DNA of 64,000 nt. Source: JALZBN01 sp035525375 (GTDB lineage: Bacteria > Actinomycetota > Acidimicrobiia > Acidimicrobiales > AC-14). Shown in pieces: positions 33,105 to 40,997 of this stretch. The notes under the pieces are model-generated. The model was not told the origin of the DNA. It ran no database searches and saw only the letters and a list, made by a program, of their open reading frames with translations. How positions within the stretch are numbered: position 1 is the stretch's first letter; each line of letters opens with the position of its first letter. The DNA lies in assembly GCA_035525375.1 (NCBI GenBank), contig DATLEI010000041.1:1-64000 (forward strand). Reading direction: 5' to 3'. Made by a program: the position numbers and the translations under genes.

Positions 33105-33846
33105 GGGGCAAGGCTACCGACGCGTCGGCTCCCGGGAAGAAGATGGCGGTCCACTCACGCAACTGTTCGAGGACAGGCCGAAGTTCGTTCGGCACGGGGT
33201 CCGGCGCGGGGGTGGCTGCGGGCGCCTCTGGCGCTGCGGTCGTGGAAGTCGTCGCGGGCGCTGCAGTCGTCGAAGCCGATGGACGCGCGGCCGGGACCGA
33301 TGTCGTGGATGACTCCTCGACCGGAGCCGTCGTCGGTTCGGGCTCCGGCGCGGATTCGATCTGGTGGGAGCCGCCGCCGGCGGGGGCCATGAACTCCTGG
33401 GCGACGTAGATGGTGTTTGGTCCGTAGGCGACGCCGATTCCCACGAGCGTGAACTCGGAGCTGACGAGGTTCTCATAGTGTGCGTGGCTGTTCACGAGTG
33501 CCTCGTGCACAACGTCGACGCTGCTGCCCATCCCGACGTTCTCGCCGAGGACAGACCACCCGGTGATTTGGCTTCCCCGACTCGGGTTGTGAGCGATCGT
33601 GCCATTGGCAGCCATCTGCTGGGCCCAGCTCCGGGCCACGTTCGACATGCTCGCGTCGAGCGAAAGTCCGGGGACACCGACAGAGGCGCGCAGCTGATTG
33701 GTCAGGGACAAGAAGCGGGCCTCATCGGATCCCGCCGATGCATGTGCCGCAGCCGGCGCGAGCGCTCCGAACGGAAGTGCAAGCAGGCTGACCAGGAGCG
33801 TCACGGCTCCGAGGGCGGCCTTTTGCAAGGGTGAACGCGTCTGCAT
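33073..33846 (-). CDS. Secreted CAP/SCP-domain protein
   Basis: This 257-residue protein has a signal peptide (about 1-37, ending AHA-SAG), a CAP domain (about 40-150) with TNQLRASVGVPGLSLD, WAQQMAANGTIAHN, GWSVLGENVG and HYENLVSSEFTLVGIG, and a long Pro/Thr/Ala-rich tail of low complexity. CAP proteins are extracellular; some bind sterols or hydrolyse. The tail probably spans the cell wall. The gene has a 150-bp leader with a motif shared with the M23 gene. Confidence 0.88.
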   Translation of the reverse strand: MQTRSPLQKAALGAVTLLVSLLALPFGALAPAAAHASAGSDEARFLSLTNQLRASVGVPGLSLDASMSNVARSWAQQMAANGTIAHNPSRGSQITGWSVLGENVGMGSSVDVVHEALVNSHAHYENLVSSEFTLVGIGVAYGPNTIYVAQEFMAPAGGGSHQIESAPEPEPTTAPVEESSTTSVPAARPSASTTAAPATTSTTAAPEAPAATPAPDPVPNELRPVLEQLREWTAIFFPGADASVALPRGASSAGDGG

Positions 33847-33936
33847 TGGTCTCCGTTTCGAGGAGCCCTGTCGACGCGCGAGCCGGTTCTCGACTCGCCC
33901 CGGGTGCGCCAGTCATCCAGGGGACTGTTTGTTGTT

Positions 33937-33973
33937 GCGTACCCCCGAAGGATCGGCCGGTCGGGCCGTTTCC
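33937..33973 (-). promoter_or_regulatory. Leader motif upstream of CAP gene
   Basis: On the minus strand, about 90-125 nt before the CAP start, the leader reads GGAAACGG, then CGGCCGATCC, then TTCGGGGGTACGC. The M23 leader has the same elements in the same order (GGAAACGG, CGGCCG, TTCGGGGAAGTACG). Both genes encode secreted cell-wall-associated proteins. A shared RNA or DNA control element is inferred. Confidence 0.4.
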
Positions 33974-34000
33974 TTGAATGAGTTCTGGTTTGACGCGAAC

Positions 34001-34876
34001 CTAGGGAAGCGCGCCCACGGCTTTCTCGGGCTGGGGTGTGGTAGGCGCGGCTGCGGCCTCGGCCTCGGGTGAGCGTCGCGGCGGGCGGAGGAACAGCACC
34101 ATCGTCGGCACCAGATACGCGAACCAAACCGCGAGCTCCAGTCTCGTCGGTGCAACACTGATGCTGAAGAGGCCTTTGAACAGGGTGCCGTACCAACTCG
34201 ACGGCGGCAGGACCCCGGACCCGTCGAACACGACCTTGTCGAGGCCACCCCCGGTGAGCAGGCCGGCTTCCTGCAAGTCGTGGAACCCGTACGCCAAAAC
34301 GCCAGCGGCGACGACGACGAGGGCGGCACCTGTGTAGCGGAAGAACCGCGACAGGTTGAGCTTCACCGATCGCCGGTAGAGCAGATAGCCAAGTACTGAA
34401 GCCGTCAACAGTCCGAGCAGGGCACCTACGACCGGCGTGCCCGCCGATCCCGTCGACTGCACCGCCGTCCAGATGAAGAGCGCCGTTTCGAGCCCTTCTC
34501 GGGCGACAGCGATGAACGCAGTGAGCGCCAAGGTGCCAATGCCCATCGCCAGCGCCGTGTCGAGCTTGCTATGCAGCTCACCTTTGAGGGCGAAGGCAGT
34601 GCGGCGCATCCAGAAAATCATCCAGGTGACGAAGATCACGGCCAGGATCGACATGACCCCGCCAAAGATTTCCTGCGACTTGAACGACAGTGACCTCGAG
34701 GTGAAGGTGAGAATCGCGCCGGCAACGAAGCTGAGCAGGATCGCTGCGCCCGCGCCGATCCAGATGGCGGGAAGGGCATGGCGGCGGTCGGTTCGAACCA
34801 GGTAGGCGACGAGGATGCTCACGACCAGAGCGGCCTCGAGCCCTTCACGCAACCCGATCAAGTAGTTGGCGAGCAC
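34001..34876 (-). CDS. FTR1/EfeU-type iron permease
   Basis: This 291-residue, seven-helix membrane protein has two REGLE motifs (LREGLEAALVVSI near 9 and VAREGLETALFIW near 125), which coordinate iron in the family. Fe(III) or oxidised Fe(II) passes through the membrane. EfeO and EfeB partners are not adjacent. IdeR/DtxR-like boxes lie 40-85 bp upstream, so repression by iron is likely. Confidence 0.93.
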   Translation of the reverse strand: MLANYLIGLREGLEAALVVSILVAYLVRTDRRHALPAIWIGAGAAILLSFVAGAILTFTSRSLSFKSQEIFGGVMSILAVIFVTWMIFWMRRTAFALKGELHSKLDTALAMGIGTLALTAFIAVAREGLETALFIWTAVQSTGSAGTPVVGALLGLLTASVLGYLLYRRSVKLNLSRFFRYTGAALVVVAAGVLAYGFHDLQEAGLLTGGGLDKVVFDGSGVLPPSSWYGTLFKGLFSISVAPTRLELAVWFAYLVPTMVLFLRPPRRSPEAEAAAAPTTPQPEKAVGALP

Positions 34877-34918
34877 GGTCCTCCGATAAGGCCCGAGCGG
34901 CCTTCTGAGCGGGGAGTC

Positions 34919-34937
34919 TTCGGTGAGCCTAACAACT
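34919..34937 (-). promoter_or_regulatory. IdeR/DtxR-like iron box, proximal
   Basis: Read on the minus strand, AGTTGTTAGGCTCACCGAA matches the DtxR/IdeR consensus TTAGGTTAGGCTAACCTAA well over its central GTTAGGCT-ACC and at the final AA. It is 43 bp upstream of the FTR1 start. Confidence 0.5.
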
Positions 34938-34941
34938 CACC

Positions 34942-34960
34942 TCAGGTAGCCCTAACATTA
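34942..34960 (-). promoter_or_regulatory. Second IdeR/DtxR-like box, degenerate
   Basis: The minus strand reads TAATGTTAGGGCTACCTGA, sharing GTTAGG and CTACCT with the iron-box consensus but with one extra G in the middle. Its edge overlaps the end of the upstream membrane-protein gene. Tandem boxes are common for DtxR-family repressors, but this one is weaker. Confidence 0.35.
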
Positions 34961-35737
34961 TTGCACCAGATGTGTCAGCGGCAATTCGTCACCCTTCCTT
35001 TCGCCGCTCGTGGCCGGAGCTCCTCTGGCCGCACCTTGGGTCGCAACGAGGAACCCCGCGAAGATCAGCGTGATTCCGATGACCAGGGTCACGGCGAACG
35101 CCTCCATCTCACCGAGGGCCGAATTGAAGAGGCCCCCGATGCCGAGCACGATCGTTCCGAGGGCGATTAAGACGTTGGCGGCGAACATCCGGCTTGTGCT
35201 TCCCACGAATCCGGCACGCGGTCCGGCACGCAGGCGCCAGGCGCTCCAGAGCGCGCCGCCGATGACGACCAGGGCGGCGAGGCCCGAGGCGACAGCGGCC
35301 AGGATCCGAGGCAGAGGGCCGAACACCTCGGATCCGCGGGGAAGCTCATGGGCAGGCACTGAACCGTGGAGTGGGCTGGCAACGAGGATCCCCGTCGCAA
35401 AGGCAGAAGCCAGCGCGACGCCTGCGCCGACGAGGTCGCCGAGGCGGCGGCTCCCGAGCAGGTAGATTGTCCCGAGGGCGAGGAACGGCACATTGAGGAT
35501 GGCGCCGAATAAGTAGAACGCCCGGAACACAGAAGCGCTCCAGCCGTTGGCGGCCCCGAGCCAGAGAGCAGCTGAGCCCAGAGTGAACATCGCCAACGAG
35601 ACGCTCCACGCCAGCTCGTGGCGGCGCCGGCCGCGCAGCCAACGTTCGAAGGTGGACATGGAGAAGCCAAGGGCCACCAGCCCGGCTGCAGCGGCCAGTG
35701 CGGTTTGAAGAGTCAGGGCAGCGACGCTACCGCCCAC
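34958..35737 (-). CDS. Seven-helix membrane protein of unknown function
   Basis: This 259-residue protein has about seven membrane helices and a short C-terminal tail. Conserved-looking features are an STFERWLRGRRRHE loop and SVSLAMFTLGSAALWLG. No transporter or enzyme motif is seen. It is divergent from rex across a gap that holds tandem repeats and the Rex operator, so it may be Rex-controlled too. Confidence 0.75.
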   Translation of the reverse strand: MGGSVAALTLQTALAAAAGLVALGFSMSTFERWLRGRRRHELAWSVSLAMFTLGSAALWLGAANGWSASVFRAFYLFGAILNVPFLALGTIYLLGSRRLGDLVGAGVALASAFATGILVASPLHGSVPAHELPRGSEVFGPLPRILAAVASGLAALVVIGGALWSAWRLRAGPRAGFVGSTSRMFAANVLIALGTIVLGIGGLFNSALGEMEAFAVTLVIGITLIFAGFLVATQGAARGAPATSGERKGDELPLTHLVQ

Positions 35738-35750
35738 ACTCTCACTTCAT

Positions 35751-35804
35751 GAAGGCCAGCCCCCGAAGGCCAGCGCCGAAGGTCAGGGCCCGAAGGCGTC
35801 GTCC
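35751..35804. repeat. Four 13-14-nt tandem repeats
   Basis: Units gaaggccagccccc, gaaggccagcgcc, gaaggtcagggccc and gaaggcgtcgtcc follow each other in the rex upstream region. The copies decay rightward toward the candidate Rex operator. Confidence 0.7.
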
Positions 35805-35814
35805 TTCACGACCT

Positions 35815-35832
35815 TTGTGAAGAGAAGCACGA
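35815..35832 (+). promoter_or_regulatory. Candidate Rex operator before rex
   Basis: TTGTGAAGAGAAGCACGA matches 11 of the 14 fixed positions of the ROP consensus TTGTGAA-N4-TTCACAA; the left half is perfect. An overlapping palindrome CTTCAC-N7-GTGAAG runs 35804-35822. The position, 20 bp before the start, fits auto-repression. Confidence 0.6.
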
Positions 35833-35852
35833 AGTCGTAGAATCGAAGGACG

Positions 35853-36587
35853 ATGCCCGACGAGATACCAGTCAGGCCCAACGGTGACGGGTACGTACAG
35901 TCGGATGACGATGACGCCGACGAATCCCTTTCGAGTTCGCGGCGGATCCCCGAAGCCACGGTGGCCCGACTTCCGGTCTACCTGCGGTGTCTTGTCGAGG
36001 TCGCCGATGTGAAAACCACGACGATTTCCTCCGAGCGTTTAGCGGAAATGGGAGGCGTCAACGCGGCGAAGGTGCGGAAGGATTTTTCGTACCTCGGCTC
36101 CTATGGCACCCGGGGTGTCGGGTACGACGTCGAGTACCTGCTCGTGCAGATCTCGCGGGTGCTCGGTCTCACGCAGGACTGGCCCGTCGTGATCGTGGGC
36201 GTCGGGAACCTGGGCCACGCGCTCGCCAACTACAAGGGCTTCGCCGCTCGCGGGTTTCGGATTGCGGCTCTCGTCGATGCCGACCCGACGAAGGTCGGCG
36301 AGACGCTGGGTGGTCTCGTCGTACAGGCCATCGACGACCTTCCCCAGATAGCGGCCGCTGAGCGCCTGGCCATCGGCGTCATCGCTACTCCTGCAGCCGC
36401 CGCTCAGGTCGTCGCCGACCATTTGGTCGCGGCCGGCGTCACGTCGATCCTCAATTTCGCCCCGGCGATCATCACCGTGCCGAGGGGCGTGGCGCTGCGC
36501 AAGGTTGACCTCTCGATCGAGCTGCAGATCCTTTCCTTCTACCGCCAGCGGGGTACGGTCTCGACGACGGAGATGGCACCGCTGTGA
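35853..36587 (+). CDS. rex: Redox-sensing repressor Rex
   Basis: This 244-residue protein has an N-terminal winged helix (about 28-105; ERLAEMGGVNAAKVRKDFSY) and a C-terminal NAD(H)-binding Rossmann domain (VVIVGVGNLGHALANY) ending in the domain-swap helix. Rex binds DNA when NADH/NAD+ is low and releases it when NADH rises. The acidic N-terminal extension (SDDDDADES) is longer than usual. It heads the tetrapyrrole operon (GTGA overlap with sirC), as in streptomycetes. Confidence 0.97.
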   Translation: MPDEIPVRPNGDGYVQSDDDDADESLSSSRRIPEATVARLPVYLRCLVEVADVKTTTISSERLAEMGGVNAAKVRKDFSYLGSYGTRGVGYDVEYLLVQISRVLGLTQDWPVVIVGVGNLGHALANYKGFAARGFRIAALVDADPTKVGETLGGLVVQAIDDLPQIAAAERLAIGVIATPAAAAQVVADHLVAAGVTSILNFAPAIITVPRGVALRKVDLSIELQILSFYRQRGTVSTTEMAPL

Positions 36588-37222
36588 CGGCGCCCGGCTC
36601 GAGCGGCCAAGAGCGGAAGGCCTACCCGGTCAATCTCGTGCTTGACGGGCGCCGGTGCCTCATCGTCGGTGGTGGTGACGTAGCCCGACGTAAGGCCGAC
36701 GGGCTCTTGGCGTGCGGTGGTCGCGTGCACGTAGTGGCTCCTCGCATTGGCGAGGCGATTCGCTCTGACCCCCAACTCACGTGGGACGAGCGGCCGTACC
36801 AAAGCTCCGATCTCGAAGAATGCTGGCTCGTCATCGCTGCGACCGATCGATCCGACGTCAACCGATCCGTCTTCCTTGACGGCGAGGCCGCGGGCATCTG
36901 GGTCAATGGTGCGGACGATCCTCAACACTGTTCGTTCACGTTGCCCTCGGTCGTACGGCGCGGCGATCTCATGCTTACGGTGTCGACCGGGGGACGCAGC
37001 CCGGCGGTCGCCACCTGGATCCGCCAGCGGCTGGAGGACGAGATCGGTCCCGAGTACGAGGTGCTGCTCGATCTGGTGTCGACTCGCCGTCAGGCCATCA
37101 AGGCGGGTGGCGGCTCGACTGAGGACGTCGATTGGCACAGTGCGCTCGACTCCGACGTTCTCGGCCTGATTCGCGCCGGCGACCTGGCCGAAGCTCGGGA
37201 ACGGATCGAATCATGTCGGTAG
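36584..37222 (+). CDS. Precorrin-2 dehydrogenase (siroheme branch)
   Basis: This 212-residue protein is of the CysG-N/Met8 type. The NAD-binding motif is CLIVGGGDVARRKADGL near 23-39; SFTLPSVVRRGDLMLTVSTGGRSP is the family's active-site region. It oxidises precorrin-2 to sirohydrochlorin and may chelate iron. GTG overlaps the rex stop and the 3' end overlaps hemA by 10 bp. Gene names sirC, cysG-N or met8 are used for the same role. Confidence 0.9.
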   Translation: MTAPGSSGQERKAYPVNLVLDGRRCLIVGGGDVARRKADGLLACGGRVHVVAPRIGEAIRSDPQLTWDERPYQSSDLEECWLVIAATDRSDVNRSVFLDGEAAGIWVNGADDPQHCSFTLPSVVRRGDLMLTVSTGGRSPAVATWIRQRLEDEIGPEYEVLLDLVSTRRQAIKAGGGSTEDVDWHSALDSDVLGLIRAGDLAEARERIESCR

Positions 37223-38484
37223 TCGTCGTCGGTCTGAGCCATCGCACCGTCCCCCTCGACTTGCTCGAGCGCATGACTATCGACGGCACCCGGTTGCCGA
37301 AGGCGTTGGGTGATCTCGTCGGCCGCCAGTTTCTCAGCGAGGCCGTCATCCTCTCGACGTGCCATCGGGTTGAGGTCTACGCAGTCGCCGAGCGCTTTCA
37401 CGGGGCCGTCCAAGACATCCGCAACTTCCTCAGCGAGCTTGCATTTGTCGCGCCGGAGGACTTTTCCGATCACCTCTACGCCTACTACGACGAGGCTGCC
37501 GCGTCCCATCTGTTCAGCGTCGCTGCCGGGCTCGATTCGGTCGTCATCGGCGAGAGCCAGATCCTCGGCCAGGTACGTGACGCGTGGGAGCAGGCGCGCG
37601 CCGAAGGGGCGGCTGCCGGCCAGCTCTCGGCGTTGTTCCGGCATTCACTCGAGATCGGCAAGCGGGCTCGTTCTGACACTGGTATTGGCCGCGGAATCAC
37701 GTCGTTGTCGCAGGCGGCGGTGGCCATGGCGCGCGACAGGCTCGGCACCCTCGCCGGCGCGCGCGTCGCCGTGCTCGGCGCGGGCGATATGGGCGAGGGG
37801 ATGGCCGCGGCGTGGACGACGACCGCCGCCCGGGGAGAACTCGCCGAGCTTGCCATCGTCAACCGCACGTGGGAGCGAGCGGTCGAGCTGGCTGAGCGCG
37901 TCGGGGGAAAGCCGGTCGCGTTCGAAGACTTGCGAGCGACGGTGGCAGGGGTCGACGTGTTGCTGACATCGACCGGCGCGCCTTCAGTGGTACTCGAAGA
38001 GTCCGACATCACGGGGGCTATCCGGGACCGGGCTGATCACCCCTTGCTCATTGTCGACCTCGGTATGCCTCGAAACGTCGATCCGACCGTTGGAGAAGTT
38101 CCCGGCGTCACCCTGCTCGATCTTGCTGACGTGCGTGGCTTCGTGGAAGATCGCCTCAAGGAACGGCGCAAGGAGGCGGTTCGAGTTCGTGCCATCGTCG
38201 ACGAAGAGCTGGCGCGTTACGTCTCGAGCACCGTTGCCCGCCAAGCGGCTCCGACGGTCACCTCGCTGCATCAGCGCGCCGAGGAAGTGCGCGCCCGCGA
38301 GCTGGCCCGATTCGAAGCTCGGCTGGCCGCGCTCGAACCCAAGGAGCGCCAGGCCGTTGAGGCGCTCACCCGCGGCATCGTCGCCAAGCTCCTTCATGAG
38401 CCGACCGTGCACCTGAAGGACGCGGCCGGATCACCTCAGGGTGAACGGCTGAGCAGTGCCTTGCGCGAACTGTTCGACCTCTAG
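37213..38484 (+). CDS. hemA: Glutamyl-tRNA reductase
   Basis: This 423-residue enzyme of the C5 pathway reduces glutamyl-tRNA to glutamate-1-semialdehyde. The catalytic Cys is in VILSTCHRVEVYA (about 50), followed by GLDSVVIGESQILGQ, the NADPH site AVLGAGDMGEGMA and a C-terminal dimerisation helix. The ATG at 37213 lies within the end of the preceding gene. Confidence 0.97.
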   Translation: MSVVVVGLSHRTVPLDLLERMTIDGTRLPKALGDLVGRQFLSEAVILSTCHRVEVYAVAERFHGAVQDIRNFLSELAFVAPEDFSDHLYAYYDEAAASHLFSVAAGLDSVVIGESQILGQVRDAWEQARAEGAAAGQLSALFRHSLEIGKRARSDTGIGRGITSLSQAAVAMARDRLGTLAGARVAVLGAGDMGEGMAAAWTTTAARGELAELAIVNRTWERAVELAERVGGKPVAFEDLRATVAGVDVLLTSTGAPSVVLEESDITGAIRDRADHPLLIVDLGMPRNVDPTVGEVPGVTLLDLADVRGFVEDRLKERRKEAVRVRAIVDEELARYVSSTVARQAAPTVTSLHQRAEEVRARELARFEARLAALEPKERQAVEALTRGIVAKLLHEPTVHLKDAAGSPQGERLSSALRELFDL

Positions 38485-38486
38485 CG

Positions 38487-39470
38487 ATGGCCAGGCGCAC
38501 GCTGCGGGCGGCCACTCGTACGAGCAACCTGGCTCGTACTCAGACACGGCTCGTCGGCGGGCTCCTGCACCAGACACACGTCGACATCCAGCTCGAGTTT
38601 GTCGAGGCCGTGACATCAGGCGACCGCGTCGCGGACGTGGCGATAGCGGAGATCGGCACCACCGGGGTATTCGTTAAGGAGGTTCAGGCCGCGGTACTCG
38701 AGGGGCGCGCCGATATCGCGGTCCATTCGGCCAAAGACCTCCCTTCGGGCCCCACCCAGGGTCTGGTGATCGCCGCTGTCCCTCCTCGGGACGACCCACG
38801 AGATGCTCTTGTTGGCAGCACCCTCGAGAACGTCCCAACCGGGGGCCGGATCGGCACCGGCTCGGTGCGGCGGCGGGCGCAGCTGGCGTGGATGCGCCCC
38901 GACCTCACGTTCGGCAACCTGCGCGGCAACATGGAAACGAGACTGGAGAAGGCGGGCGACTTCGCCGCCATCATGGTGGCGGCGGCGGCCCTGCGCCGGC
39001 TGGGTCGATCGACATCGATGGCCGAGATCCTCGATGTCGGACGGCTCGTCCCTCAAGCGGCTCAGGGCGCGCTTGCGATCGAGTGCAGGGCCGATGACGA
39101 AGAGATGCGAGCGCTGTTGGCGACCATCGAGGACGAGCGTTCGCGCCGGGCGGTCGATGCCGAGCGGGCCTACCTGCACGAACTGGGCGGTGGTTGCGAT
39201 CTCCCCGTCGGTGCCCATGCAGTGGCGGCGCGCGAGGGTGGCATCAGCCTCACCGGGCTGATCGCCACCGCAGACGGGCGCATCGTCCTGCGCCATACCG
39301 ACGAGCATGACGACCCAGTCGAGTTGGGAAGGCGGGTGGCGCGCCATCTTCTCGATAACGCCGGCGGCTCGATGGTGATGGAGCAGGTTGCGCCTTCGGT
39401 CCCGGCGCGTCCACCGGCGGATCCGGCGGATCCGGCCGAGCCCGCCGAGCCGGCGGACGCTGGCCCGTGA
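38487..39470 (+). CDS. hemC: Hydroxymethylbilane synthase
   Basis: This 327-residue enzyme polymerises four porphobilinogens. Landmarks are HSAKDLPSG, IGTGSVRRRAQL and the dipyrromethane-cofactor Cys in ELGGGCDLPVGAHA (about 236). A Pro/Ala/Asp/Glu repeat tail (PADPADPAEPAEPAD) ends the protein and is not part of the fold. The stop overlaps the next gene by 4 bp. Confidence 0.97.
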   Translation: MARRTLRAATRTSNLARTQTRLVGGLLHQTHVDIQLEFVEAVTSGDRVADVAIAEIGTTGVFVKEVQAAVLEGRADIAVHSAKDLPSGPTQGLVIAAVPPRDDPRDALVGSTLENVPTGGRIGTGSVRRRAQLAWMRPDLTFGNLRGNMETRLEKAGDFAAIMVAAAALRRLGRSTSMAEILDVGRLVPQAAQGALAIECRADDEEMRALLATIEDERSRRAVDAERAYLHELGGGCDLPVGAHAVAAREGGISLTGLIATADGRIVLRHTDEHDDPVELGRRVARHLLDNAGGSMVMEQVAPSVPARPPADPADPAEPAEPADAGP

Positions 39471-40915
39471 CCGTCTGGCTGGTGGGGGCCGGTCCCGGAG
39501 ACCCGGGGCTCCTCACCGTGCGCGGCGCCGAGGCGTTGCGATCGGCAGATGTAATCGTCCATGACCGCCTCGCAGAAATCTCGCTTCTCGACCTGGCTCC
39601 TGAATCGGCGGAGCGAATTGACGTCGGGAAGTCGCCCGGCGCGCCGATCCCTCAGGACGAGATCAACCGCCTCCTGATCGACCGGGCCCGGGCCGGCCAT
39701 GAAGTGGTGCGGCTGAAAGGCGGTGATCCTTTCGTTTTCGGCCGGGGCGGCGAGGAGGCTCAGGCGTTGCTCGAGGCCGGTGTGCAGTTCGAGGTCGTCC
39801 CCGGGATTACATCGGCGGTGGCGGTGCCGGCCTACGCCGGCATCCCTCTCACTCATCGAGGGCTCTCGACCTCGTTCACGGTCGTCACCGGACACAGCCG
39901 TCACTCCCTCGACGTTGACATCGACTGGGGGGCCGTGGCCCACACGGGTGGAACGATCGTCGTGCTCATGGGCGTCGCCCACCGGGCCGAGATCGCAGCC
40001 CGCCTCCTAGCCGCCGGTCTGGCCGTCGACACGCCCGTCGCTGCCATCCGCTGGGGGACACGCCCCGACCAGCGCACGGCGCGTACCACGCTGGCCCAAC
40101 TCCCAGACGTCGAGCTCGAGCCGCCAGTCACGATCGTCATCGGTCCGGTTGCCGCGCTTGACCTGGACTGGTTCGAGTCCCGCCCGCTCTTCGGGAAGCG
40201 GATCGTCGTCACTCGCGCCCTCGAGCAGGCGTCAGGCCTGGTCGAGCGATTGCGCGGACTCGGCGCGGAGGTCGTGCTCGTGCCGACGATCGAGATCGGC
40301 GAACCGTCCGACGGGGGGCTTGCCCTTGGCGCGGCCGCGGCGCGCGTGGCCGACTTCGACTGGGTGACGTTCACGTCGGTCAACGCAGTTGAGCGCTTCT
40401 TCGTCTTCCTTGGTGACGCCCGCGATTTTCGTGCCGCCCGGGTGGCAGCCATCGGCCCGGGCACGGCGCGCGCACTGTCCCGTCGTGGTGTCGCCGCCGA
40501 CCTCGTTCCAAGCGGGTCGCTGGCCGAGTCCTTGGTGGACGACTTCCCAAGCGGGCCGGGCCGGGTCCTTTTGCCCCAAGCGGCAGCGGCGCGCGATGTG
40601 TTGGCGCGAGGCCTTCGAGCCAAGGGCTGGGACGTCACGGTCGTCGAGGCCTACACAACTTTGCCGGCCTCGCCGGCACCGGAGGCACTAGCGGCTGCAG
40701 CCAAGTCCGATGCCATCGCCTTCACTTCTTCGTCAACGGTGACCAATTTCTTGGAGGCTGCCGGCGCCGGCAATGTGCCGCCCGTAGTGGCCTGCATCGG
40801 TCCGGTGACCGCGGCGACGGCGCGCCAGCGGGGGCTCGAGGTGACCGTGGAGGCAGAAGAGCACACCGTCGACGGCCTGGTCACCAGCCTTGTCGACGCA
40901 CTCGCTCCCCGGTGA
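39467..40915 (+). CDS. cobA-hemD: Fused uroporphyrinogen-III methyltransferase/synthase
   Basis: This is a 482-residue fusion. Residues 1-240 form the SUMT (CobA) domain with VGAGPGDPGLLTVRGAEAL, RLKGGDPFVFGRGGEE and the SAM site. Residues about 242-482 form uroporphyrinogen-III synthase with KRIVVTRALEQASGLVERLR and FTSVNAVERFF. The first half makes precorrin-2 for siroheme and cobalamin, the second cyclises hydroxymethylbilane. Such fusions are common in Actinobacteria. GTG overlaps hemC. Confidence 0.95.
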   Translation: MTVWLVGAGPGDPGLLTVRGAEALRSADVIVHDRLAEISLLDLAPESAERIDVGKSPGAPIPQDEINRLLIDRARAGHEVVRLKGGDPFVFGRGGEEAQALLEAGVQFEVVPGITSAVAVPAYAGIPLTHRGLSTSFTVVTGHSRHSLDVDIDWGAVAHTGGTIVVLMGVAHRAEIAARLLAAGLAVDTPVAAIRWGTRPDQRTARTTLAQLPDVELEPPVTIVIGPVAALDLDWFESRPLFGKRIVVTRALEQASGLVERLRGLGAEVVLVPTIEIGEPSDGGLALGAAAARVADFDWVTFTSVNAVERFFVFLGDARDFRAARVAAIGPGTARALSRRGVAADLVPSGSLAESLVDDFPSGPGRVLLPQAAAARDVLARGLRAKGWDVTVVEAYTTLPASPAPEALAAAAKSDAIAFTSSSTVTNFLEAAGAGNVPPVVACIGPVTAATARQRGLEVTVEAEEHTVDGLVTSLVDALAPR

Positions 40916-40931
40916 GACAGTTTGGGACGGG

Positions 40932-40951
40932 TTGACCACTGCGGTGGTCAA
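40932..40951. promoter_or_regulatory. Perfect palindrome between cobA-hemD and hemB
   Basis: TTGACCAC-TGCG-GTGGTCAA forms an 8-bp stem with a 4-nt loop 17 bp after the cobA-hemD stop and 46 bp before hemB. It could be a terminator without a T tract, or an operator for hemB. The dyad is perfect, and the TTGACC also resembles a -35 element. Confidence 0.55.
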
Positions 40952-40997
40952 AGCCGCCCCAGAACGGAAACGCATAGTCGTCCCCTAAGATTTGTGC

